Part shown: in pieces, positions 1 to 4,567 of the stretch
How the letters are laid out: each line of letters begins with the position of its first letter
How positions within the stretch are numbered: the stretch's first letter is position 1
Assembly: GCA_031553565.1 (NCBI GenBank)
Contig: JAVBLK010000052.1
Span: forward strand, 1 to 11,602
Direction: 5' to 3'
From: JAVBLK01 sp031553565
GTDB lineage: Bacteria > Bacillota > Clostridia > Christensenellales > DUVY01
Length of the DNA: 11,602 bases
Program-made: the position numbers and the translations under genes
The notes under the pieces: model-generated
The model's input: only the letters and a program-made list of their open reading frames with translations
Database searches by the model: none
What the model was told of the DNA's origin: nothing

Positions 1-113
1 CAAGCTTAGGATACATCACCCCGCTCGAGATGGAAAACCGCCTCCGGTATCAAGAGCAGGCAGCTGCCTGCTTCTTTAACAACAGCATTACCCCAACCCA
101 ACTCTCCTCTTAA
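1..113 (+). CDS. IS3-family transposase (OrfB), C-terminal tail, cut by window edge
   Basis: Reading from base 3, the frame encodes about 36 residues and ends at TAA 111-113. The first residues, SLGYITPLEMENRLRYQEQ, match the tail of the DDE integrase domain of IS3-family OrfB proteins, which typically ends in a '(H/S)SLGY.(T/S)P.E.E' segment shortly after the catalytic Glu. The catalytic residues lie outside the window, so intactness cannot be judged. A candidate right terminal inverted repeat follows 3 bp after the stop, as expected for a compact IS. The family is fairly secure from the motif; the IS3 subgroup is not. Confidence 0.75.
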   Translation, partial: SLGYITPLEMENRLRYQEQAAACFFNNSITPTQLSS

Positions 114-116
114 TTC

Positions 117-141
117 AGTCCAACCACTTGACAGTAGTTCA
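117..141 (+). mobile_element. Candidate right terminal inverted repeat of the IS3-family element
   Basis: The 25 bases begin AGTCCAAC and end GTAGTTCA. They resemble the right ends of IS3-family (IS150-like) elements of Firmicutes, which often read GTC.AAC...CAGTTCA and end in CA. The position, just after the transposase stop, fits. The left end lies outside the window, so the inverted-repeat pairing and any target duplication cannot be tested. Beyond it, from about base 142, the sequence matches the flank of the second R1 copy (871 onward), so the IS boundary probably falls at 140-142. Confidence 0.55.
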
Positions 142-151
142 ATCTTTTTTT

Positions 152-228
152 TCTATAATATCAACACATCATATCTTCATACCATCATTTTCACTTTAGC
201 GAAAACTTCATTTGCGGTCAATTGCGTG
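152..228 (+). repeat. Repeat R1, copy 1 (77 bp)
   Basis: This segment is identical over 77 bp to 881-957, with weaker similarity extending left to about 141. It starts TCTATAATATCAACACATC and ends GGTCAATTGCGTG. Read on the minus strand it carries TTGACC and TAAAGT spaced by 17 bp, a possible promoter. It is the outermost unit of the left half of the repeat block and abuts the IS3 end. Confidence 0.9.
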
Positions 229-243
229 TTTTGCACGTGTTTG

Positions 244-297
244 TTTCCGCCTATCAATAAGTCGGGCATTAGACCATTTTAGATCAATTTGTCGGGG
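244..297 (+). repeat. Repeat R4, copy 1 (54 bp)
   Basis: These 54 bp are identical to 1060-1113 and similar to 399-451. The unit holds two internal direct sub-repeats, AATAAGTCGGGCATT and AATTTGTCGGGGATT, about 25 bp apart. It sits between R1 and R2 in the left half; in the right half R1 and R2 are joined by only 3 bp (958-960), so R4 is absent at that junction. Confidence 0.9.
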
Positions 298-300
298 ATT

Positions 301-352
301 TTCCGCTCGTCATTGCGAGGAGCGCAGCGACGAAGCAATCCAGACTATAAAA
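301..352 (+). repeat. Repeat R2, copy 1 (52 bp)
   Basis: This is identical over 52 bp to 456-507 and differs by one base from 961-1012. The core reads CGTCATTGCGAGGAGCGCAG followed by CGACGAAGCAATCCAG. Short complementary arms (ATTGC 312-316 with GCAAT 335-339, and CGTC 308-311 with GACG 329-332) could form alternative small hairpins. From memory, sequences of this general type recur as dispersed intergenic repeats in many unrelated bacterial genomes; this was not checked by a search. Confidence 0.92.
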
Positions 353-398
353 TGAAATATTTATAGAAATGCAAGGGAATGTAATTTTTTCTGTGTTT
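353..398 (+). repeat. Repeat R3, copy 1
   Basis: This AT-rich spacer between R2 and R4 is shared with 1013-1059. The best conserved part is the identical 20-mer at 361-380 (TTATAGAAATGCAAGGGAAT), matching 1021-1040, followed by a shared AATTTTTTCTGTGTTT. It travels as part of an R2-R3-R4 composite of about 150 bp (301-451 and 961-1113). Confidence 0.85.
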
Positions 399-451
399 TT
401 TCCGCCTATCAATAAGTCGGGCATTTACCCTTTCATGGTCAATTTGTCGGG
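399..451 (+). repeat. Repeat R4, copy 2 (diverged)
   Basis: It aligns with 244-297 and 1060-1113. The ends match (TTTCCGCCTATCAATAAG and CAATTTGTCGGG), but the middle diverges (TTACCCTTTCATGG in place of TTAGACCATTTTAGA). It is immediately followed by R2 copy 2. The divergence suggests an older duplication than the identical R4 pair. Confidence 0.85.
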
Positions 452-455
452 AATT

Positions 456-507
456 TTCCGCTCGTCATTGCGAGGAGCGCAGCGACGAAGCAATCCAGAC
501 TATAAAA
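456..507 (+). repeat. Repeat R2, copy 2, overlapping the GIY-YIG stop codon
   Basis: These 52 bp are identical to 301-352. The last bases, TATAAAA (501-507), supply on the minus strand the final Leu codon and the TAG stop of the GIY-YIG gene. It is the downstream boundary of that gene and is in inverted orientation to the partial R2 at 806-843. Confidence 0.92.
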
Positions 508-793
508 TCTCATAATATAAATCACGCCAGTCCGGATTATTTTGCTCAATCAACGCCAATTTATCCTTTCTTGAACCGCCTTTAATTTGTTTTTCCCGCT
601 CGATTGCCGCCAGCACACTCTCGAATACCTCAAAGTAGCCTAATTTGTCTACGCTGTATTTTTTAGTAAAGCCTTCATCCAACTTTTCTTTATGCTGCCA
701 CACTCTTTTTACCAAGTCGCTTGTAACTCCAGTATAAAGAGTCCCGTTTCTCTTATTGAATAGAATATATACATACCCCTTCTGATCTGTCAT
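500..793 (-). CDS. Small GIY-YIG nuclease-domain protein (97 aa)
   Basis: This is a stand-alone GIY-YIG domain of the COG2827-type group (family membership from motifs). The N-terminal strand pair carries the GIY-like YVYIL (residues 7-11) and the YIG-like YTG (20-22). The conserved Arg and His follow at R30 and H34 (DLVKRVWQH), then EGFTKKY (40-46), and the likely metal-binding Glu in IEREKQIK (64-71). The C-terminus NPDWRDLYYEI is typical of the group. I chose ATG 791-793, with a purine-rich GGGAGAGGGG just upstream; the frame stays open to a TTG at 838, but that extension only translates repeat R2. Proteins of this size have no separate DNA-binding domain, and their biological role is generally unknown. 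The gene lies alone in the repeat block, bracketed by inverted R2 copies, and its stop codon is inside R2. Confidence 0.88.
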   Translation of the reverse strand: MTDQKGYVYILFNKRNGTLYTGVTSDLVKRVWQHKEKLDEGFTKKYSVDKLGYFEVFESVLAAIEREKQIKGGSRKDKLALIEQNNPDWRDLYYEIL

Positions 794-805
794 AACCCCT
801 CTCCC

Positions 806-843
806 TCTGGATTGCTTCGTCGCTTTCGCTCCTCGCAATGACG
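806..843 (-). repeat. Repeat R2, inverted partial copy upstream of the GIY-YIG gene
   Basis: On the minus strand this 38-bp stretch reads as the R2 core (CGTCATTGCGAGGAGCG, then AGCGACGAAGCAATCCAGA), with one small change in the middle (GAAAGC for GCAGC). It is inverted relative to the other three R2 copies and ends 13 bp upstream of the nuclease start codon. The R2 end nearest the gene (TATAAAA) is missing here. Confidence 0.88.
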
Positions 844-880
844 CAGCGGCTATTTATCCCCGGCTTTTGCAATCTTCTTT

Positions 881-957
881 TCTATAATATCAACACATCA
901 TATCTTCATACCATCATTTTCACTTTAGCGAAAACTTCATTTGCGGTCAATTGCGTG
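881..957 (+). repeat. Repeat R1, copy 2 (77 bp)
   Basis: This is identical to 152-228. In this copy R1 is followed after three bases by R2 copy 3, unlike copy 1, where R4 intervenes. The minus strand of this copy faces the GIY-YIG gene and contains the possible promoter listed separately. Confidence 0.9.
922..950 (-). promoter_or_regulatory. Possible promoter inside R1, facing the GIY-YIG gene
   Basis: On the minus strand TTGACC (950-945) and TAAAGT (927-922) are separated by 17 bp, a sigma-70/SigA-like arrangement with a good -35 and a mediocre -10. Transcription would start near 915 and give a leader of about 120 nt that includes the inverted R2 copy. The same elements exist in R1 copy 1, where they would point toward the IS3 transposase tail on the antisense strand. 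Prediction from spacing and consensus only. Confidence 0.35.
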
Positions 958-960
958 CTT

Positions 961-1012
961 TTCCGCTCGTCATTGCGAGAAGCGCAGCGACGAAGCAATC
1001 CAGACTATAAAA
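961..1012 (+). repeat. Repeat R2, copy 3
   Basis: It matches 301-352 with one change (GAGA for GAGG at 977-980). It starts the second R2-R3-R4 composite (961-1113), which parallels 301-451. Confidence 0.92.
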
Positions 1013-1059
1013 CGGAATGTTTATAGAAATGCAAGGGAATAAAATTTTTTCTGTGTTTG
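1013..1059 (+). repeat. Repeat R3, copy 2
   Basis: This is the counterpart of 353-398, containing the identical 20-mer at 1021-1040. Small differences lie at its left end (CGGAATG for TGAAATA) and at 1041-1042. Confidence 0.85.
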
Positions 1060-1113
1060 TTTCCGCCTATCAATAAGTCGGGCATTAGACCATTTTAGAT
1101 CAATTTGTCGGGG
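1060..1113 (+). repeat. Repeat R4, copy 3, overlapping the 3' end of the GRAM-like gene
   Basis: These 54 bp are identical to 244-297. On the minus strand, bases 1113-1100 encode the last residues and the TGA stop of the adjacent 171-aa protein, so the repeat provides the end of that reading frame. It is the right-hand boundary of the repeat block. Confidence 0.9.
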
Positions 1114-1615
1114 CATTTAGCTTAAAATTTAATAATTCATACCATTTTTTATTTACTTGGAAATATAAAACATGATTTATATAAACTCTATAAATAAGCC
1201 GATATCTTGTAATTTTTTGAATCGAAGCAATAGGTATTGTTAATTCCCGCTTTTTTCTTTTTCCTATTGTGCTGAAAATTAAGTTCTTCTCAGTTAGAAA
1301 TAACCAACCTTCAAAAACTTTTGGCAGTTCCGCTAAATAATATACCGCGCCATCAAAAATAATTAAATCTTTTTGCGCAATTTCCTTTTTGATTTTTCCT
1401 GCTTTTCTTAATATTATTAACCTATATATTTCCAGCATTGGTATTAATAGCGCGGCTAAAGCTGCGCTTGAAATTGCAGCGTCCGACCAAAAACTTAGCA
1501 TATAATTATAACCTGAAACGCGTGAAAACAATGCGGTGAAAAGTAATCCCCATATAACGCTAAACAAAAAATATGAAATTAGCCTAATATGTAATTTCAA
1601 TCCAGCTATTGCCAT
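1100..1615 (-). CDS. Small membrane protein with two TM helices and a GRAM/PH-like domain (171 aa)
   Basis: I do not recognise this gene by name. The N-terminal third has two hydrophobic helices (about residues 12-32 and 45-65), followed by a basic stretch (RKAGKIKKE). From about residue 85 a GRAM or bacterial-PH-like fold is suggested: VFEGWLFLTEKNLIFST, then IPIASIQKI, then YFQVNKKWYELL, matching the usual 'G.L.LT...L.F', 'I....I..I' and closing W pattern. Such domains bind lipid or protein partners at membranes, but nothing here shows a specific function. The last six residues (LNAPTN) and the stop are encoded partly by repeat R4, so the native C-terminus may have been replaced. The ATG has a weak AAGGG upstream. 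AT-rich codon use differs from the housekeeping genes to its right, suggesting acquired DNA. Confidence 0.7.
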   Translation of the reverse strand: MAIAGLKLHIRLISYFLFSVIWGLLFTALFSRVSGYNYMLSFWSDAAISSAALAALLIPMLEIYRLIILRKAGKIKKEIAQKDLIIFDGAVYYLAELPKVFEGWLFLTEKNLIFSTIGKRKKRELTIPIASIQKITRYRLIYRVYINHVLYFQVNKKWYELLNFKLNAPTN

Positions 1616-1686
1616 TTATATCGCCCTTTTTTCATCAAAATAATCATTTTATAATTTAGTAATTTACAATATCTCTTTTTCGCTAT

Positions 1687-2712
1687 TTATCCCTTTCTGC
1701 GTAATTGACCGCAGGCGCCTTCTATGTCGCTGCCTAATGACCTTCTTACCGTACAGGTGACGCCCTTTTCTTCCAGGAGCTGCTTGAATTTTTCCGCTTC
1801 TTCCCTGGTGCAGGCTTTAATGCCTTTGTTGCCGGTGTCGTTCAGCATGATAAGGTTAAGGTGCGAGGGCATGCCGCGCAGCATGGCGGCCAGGCGGAAG
1901 GCGTCGTCCTCGAACATATTGAATTCCTTGATCAGAGTGTATTCAAAGGTGATCCTTCTGCCGGTCTTTTCAAAGAAATAGCGCGAGGCGTCCAGGACCT
2001 GGGCGATCGGATAGGCGCGGTTGACCGGCATTATCATGTTGCGTTCCTTGTCGGTGGTCGCGTGAAGGGATACCGTCAGCATTATCTGGTGACCTTCGTC
2101 GGCAAGGCGTTTCATCTTGTCTGCTACGCCGCAGGTGGACAGCGAGATATTCCTTTGGCCTATGTTTATCCCTTCCTTTGCGGTGGCAAGCCCGATAAAC
2201 TTTACCACATTGTCGTAGTTATCGAGAGGCTCGCCGCTGCCCATCAGCACCACGTTTTGGACTGCGCGGTCCTTTAATGTGCCCTTCAGCCCGCGGTTGA
2301 CATACAGCAGCTGCGACAGTATCTCGCCCGCCGAAAGGTTGCGGAGTAACCCGTCCTTGCCGCTGGCGCAAAAAGCGCAGCCCATGCGGCAGCCCGCCTG
2401 CGTGCTTATGCAGAGGGTGCGGCCGTATTTATAGTCCATCAGCACGCTTTCGATCAGCGCGCCGTCATTTAATCTGAAAAGGTATTTTACCGTACCGTCC
2501 CTGGACGTCAGTTTTTTTACCTCGGCAAGCGCATTCGGTTCAAAGCCTGCCGCAAGCTTTTCGCGAAATTCCAGCGGCAGATCGCTCATTTCTTCGTAAG
2601 GCGAAAATTGGTGCGCCCACTTGAAAACCTGCGCGGCGCGGTAAGGCTTCTGCCCTAAGTCCGTCACGATCTGTTTTAATTCTTCTATACTGTAATCTGT
2701 AAGTAAATTCAA
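1687..2712 (-). CDS. rlmN: Dual-specificity 23S rRNA/tRNA adenine-C2 methyltransferase RlmN (341 aa)
   Basis: This is a radical-SAM enzyme of the cytoplasm that methylates C2 of A2503 in 23S rRNA and A37 in some tRNAs (family knowledge). The 4Fe-4S cysteines are C108, C112 and C115 (CRMGCAFC). The two Cys residues needed for the methyl-transfer mechanism are present at C101 (TLCISTQ) and C334 (DIEGACGQL). The SAM-binding GSGEPLDN motif is also present. Length is normal. The start is TTG (2712-2710), supported by AAGGA seven bases upstream; the N-terminus MNLLTDYSIEEL fits the family, and there is no nearby ATG. In Bacillus-type operons rlmN follows rsmB directly after fmt; here it is separated from fmt by 331 bp with no rsmB. 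No GC-rich terminator is visible downstream. Cfr, a related resistance enzyme, is less likely because the context and motifs are those of RlmN. Confidence 0.96.
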   Translation of the reverse strand: MNLLTDYSIEELKQIVTDLGQKPYRAAQVFKWAHQFSPYEEMSDLPLEFREKLAAGFEPNALAEVKKLTSRDGTVKYLFRLNDGALIESVLMDYKYGRTLCISTQAGCRMGCAFCASGKDGLLRNLSAGEILSQLLYVNRGLKGTLKDRAVQNVVLMGSGEPLDNYDNVVKFIGLATAKEGINIGQRNISLSTCGVADKMKRLADEGHQIMLTVSLHATTDKERNMIMPVNRAYPIAQVLDASRYFFEKTGRRITFEYTLIKEFNMFEDDAFRLAAMLRGMPSHLNLIMLNDTGNKGIKACTREEAEKFKQLLEEKGVTCTVRRSLGSDIEGACGQLRRKG

Positions 2713-2719
2713 GTTTTTA

Positions 2720-2724
2720 TCCTT
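2720..2724 (-). promoter_or_regulatory. Ribosome binding site that fixes the TTG start of rlmN
   Basis: AAGGA on the minus strand lies 7 nt before TTG 2712-2710. This is ideal Shine-Dalgarno spacing and justifies the non-ATG start. Confidence 0.75.
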
Positions 2725-2754
2725 ATTTAACAGCCTAATATGAGGCTGGTTTTA

Positions 2755-2916
2755 ATACTAATACCATTTATAATTTACCTAAATATTTCGCATAGCTTTT
2801 GGGGGACAAAGCCGGCTAAAAGCGGAGTGCGTAGCAAAGCCTACGCGCGAGCATTTTAGGCGGCTTTGTCCCGAAAAGATGGCGAAAGATTAGTAAATTG
2901 AAATGAGGATTAGTAT
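2755..2916. repeat. 162-bp long imperfect palindrome, MITE-like element
   Basis: The left arm (2755-2821) and right arm (2854-2916) are reverse complements over their full length with a few indels and mismatches. Both ends read ATACTAAT inward, then ATTT, AATTTAC, TTTCGC, CTTTT, and a nearly perfect 19-bp inner stem, GGGACAAAGCCG(G/C)CTAAAA (2803-2821 with 2854-2872, one mismatch). The centre holds a further small hairpin, GCGTAG (2829-2834) with CTACGC (2841-2846). No reading frame is present. The arm length and the discrete ends suggest a miniature inverted-repeat element or a folded non-autonomous transposon relic; no clear target duplication is visible. On the transcript it would form a very long hairpin between fmt and rlmN and could attenuate transcription or affect RNA processing. 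Confidence 0.85.
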
Positions 2917-2978
2917 AAAGTTTGTATTTATCTTCCTTCCCGCGGTTTCTCTTGCCGGCAGGCTTGACAGGCTGACAT

Positions 2979-3033
2979 AAAGAAAAAGTAAAGGAAACGC
3001 TGAATAATCCGGGATAATTTATTCATTATTTCC
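2979..3033 (-). terminator. Candidate weak terminator after fmt
   Basis: On the minus strand, ten bases after the fmt stop, a symmetric hairpin can form: GGAAA, 3-nt internal loop, TGAATAA, 11-nt loop, TTATTCA, 3-nt loop, TTTCC (3033-2993). It is followed by a T-rich run (TTTACTTTTTCTTT). The stem is AT-rich, so efficiency is doubtful. One arm (2991-3007) matches a motif at 8056-8072, so it may be part of a dispersed repeat rather than a dedicated terminator. Confidence 0.45.
2991..3007 (+). repeat. Short dispersed motif AAGGAAACGCTGAATAA, copy 1
   Basis: The 17-mer matches 8056-8072 at 16 of 17 positions. Both copies lie in intergenic sequence, one 3' of fmt and one between rpoZ and coaBC. 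Here it forms one arm of the palindrome after fmt. Confidence 0.5.
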
Positions 3034-3043
3034 TAAAATATTT

Positions 3044-3982
3044 TTACAGCTGCCCGCAGAAAACCGTTCCGGAGGGTATCGGCCTGCCCTTTATAAAGTC
3101 GGCGGCGGCCATGCGCTTTGCGCCGGACGCCTGTATATCCGAAAGCTTTAATATGCCCTTGCCGCACTGCACGAATACCCCGTCCTTGCCGCTCCTTATG
3201 ACCTCGCCGGGATTTTTACCCGCGCCGTCTTCCTCCGCGATTTCGGCAGACCAGATTTTCAGCGGCGCGTCGCCCATATACGTGTACGCGCCCGGCCACG
3301 GGTTTACGCCGCGGATAAGGTCAAAGATCTCCCTTGCCGTTTTGCCCCAGTTGATCTCGCCGTCTGTTTTCCTGAGCGGCGGGAAATGCGTCGCGCGGCT
3401 TTCGTCCTGCGGCTTATATTCCGCCCTGCCGGTTTCGATAAGGTCAAGGGCTTTTATAAGCGCGTCCGCACCAACCGGCATCAGCCTTTCAAACAGTTGC
3501 CCCGCCGTCTCGGTTTCACCTATCGCGACCCTTTCCGTCAAAATGACCGGGCCGCAGTCGAGTCCCGCCTCGGTCTGCATGATACTGACGCCCGTCCCGG
3601 TTTCGCCGCGTATCACCGCCCATTGTATCGGCGCCGCGCCGCGGTAGGCGGGCAAGAGCGACGCGTGCACGTTTATTATGCCGTGCGTCGGAATGTCGAT
3701 TATTTCCTGTGAAAGTATCTGTCCGTACGCAGCCGTAACCATTATGTCCGGGGCAAGCTGACGTAATCCTTCTGCGCCCTCGCGGCTGATCCTTTCATAC
3801 TGCAATACGGGGATATTATGCTTTTGCGCCAGCTCCTTTACTGGCGAGGGAGTGACCCGCCCGCGGTCGCGCGGCCTGTCGGGCTGCGTAACGGCGGCAA
3901 GCACCTTGTGCCGCCCGCTTTCTAAAAGCTTTGAAAAAATATACGCCGCAAAATCCGGCGTTCCCAAAAAAACTATTTTCAT
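3044..3982 (-). CDS. fmt: Methionyl-tRNA formyltransferase (312 aa)
   Basis: Transfers a formyl group from 10-formyl-tetrahydrofolate to the amino group of Met-tRNAfMet for translation initiation in the cytoplasm. The N-terminal formyltransferase domain has the expected start MKIVFLGTPDFA and the active-site triad N104, H106 (INVHASLLPAYRGAAPIQ) and D142 (GLDCGPVI), corresponding to the N, H and D of the Escherichia coli enzyme. The C-terminal OB-like domain begins near RGVNPWPGAYT (about residue 224). Length is typical. The ATG overlaps the def stop codon in ATGA, and AAGGA sits 5 nt upstream inside def, so translation is probably coupled. A candidate terminator and a large palindrome follow the gene, in the place where rsmB usually lies. 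Confidence 0.97.
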   Translation of the reverse strand: MKIVFLGTPDFAAYIFSKLLESGRHKVLAAVTQPDRPRDRGRVTPSPVKELAQKHNIPVLQYERISREGAEGLRQLAPDIMVTAAYGQILSQEIIDIPTHGIINVHASLLPAYRGAAPIQWAVIRGETGTGVSIMQTEAGLDCGPVILTERVAIGETETAGQLFERLMPVGADALIKALDLIETGRAEYKPQDESRATHFPPLRKTDGEINWGKTAREIFDLIRGVNPWPGAYTYMGDAPLKIWSAEIAEEDGAGKNPGEVIRSGKDGVFVQCGKGILKLSDIQASGAKRMAAADFIKGRPIPSGTVFCGQL

Positions 3983-4512
3983 TTCTTCCTTAAGTTTACA
4001 CCGCCGCTTATCACACCGTTGCTTTTTGCCGCCGCGCCGCCCTTTTTCGCAACTGCGCCTGCGCCCGCTGCGGGCGTTTCGATCCTGTCAATGAACAATA
4101 CGCCGTCCATATGGTCCATCTCGTGGCAGACAGCCCTTGCCGTATATTCCCTGACGGTAAATTCCTTTATCTTGCCCTTACGGTCATACGTGCGGACCGT
4201 GACCGTTTTCGGCCTCCTGATATCGGCGCGCCTGCCGGGGATAGACAAACACCCCTCGCTGTCGCAGACCTCGCCCTCGGACTTTATAATCACGGGGTTG
4301 ATAAGCTCGTATACAACGCCGCCGTTCTTGACGACCGCCACGCGCTTTAAAATGCCCACCTGGACGGCGGCAAGCCCCGCGCCCTCTTCCTTGTCCATCG
4401 TCTCGATCATATCGTCAAGCAATTCAGCGAGCTTTTTATCAAAGCTGTCCACCGGCCTTGATTTCTGCCGCAATATGCTGTCGCCGTATTTTACCACTGT
4501 ACGTAATGCCAT
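3979..4512 (-). CDS. def: Peptide deformylase (177 aa)
   Basis: This metalloenzyme removes the N-terminal formyl group from nascent proteins, completing the cycle begun by Fmt. All three family motifs are present: EGAGLAAVQVG with Q51, EGCLSIPG with metal ligand C88, and HEMDHMDGVLF with ligands H130 and H134 and catalytic E131. The chosen start is ATG 4512-4510, giving the family N-terminus MALRTVVKYGD; AGGAG lies 13 nt upstream, rather far, and GGGA lies closer. The frame continues upstream to a TTG at 4557, but those 15 residues do not resemble the family. After the last helix region the protein carries an unusual tail of about 32 residues rich in Ala, Gly and Lys (PAAGAGAVAKKGGAAAKSNG onward). 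The stop overlaps the fmt start by 4 bp; priA ends 55 bp upstream. Confidence 0.95.
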   Translation of the reverse strand: MALRTVVKYGDSILRQKSRPVDSFDKKLAELLDDMIETMDKEEGAGLAAVQVGILKRVAVVKNGGVVYELINPVIIKSEGEVCDSEGCLSIPGRRADIRRPKTVTVRTYDRKGKIKEFTVREYTARAVCHEMDHMDGVLFIDRIETPAAGAGAVAKKGGAAAKSNGVISGGVNLRKK

Positions 4513-4567
4513 GCGTCCCGATACACTCCTATCCGTTATGTTCCCCGCACGGAACAAAAGCCGATTC

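Noticed and set aside
794..838. Longer N-terminus for the GIY-YIG protein from a TTG at 838
   Set aside because: The extra residues are translated R2 repeat; the ATG at 793 has a purine-rich site upstream and gives the usual family length.
838..1026. A 62-codon plus-strand open frame across R2, R1 and R2
   Set aside because: It only translates repeat DNA (R1 and R2 copies) and starts inside an inverted repeat; no domain or ribosome binding site supports it.
152..1113. CRISPR array
   Set aside because: The repeats are of four different types, vary in order and orientation, are separated by other repeats or a gene rather than unique equal spacers, and no cas gene is in view.
1640..1680. Apparent similarity of the AT-rich gap after rlmN to the arm of the 162-bp palindrome
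   Set aside because: Only short AT-rich words (TATAATTTA, ATTTAC) are shared and no inverted partner exists; base composition explains it.
4513..4557. TTG-initiated 15-residue extension of peptide deformylase
   Set aside because: It has no good ribosome binding site and does not resemble the family; the ATG at 4512 gives the standard start.
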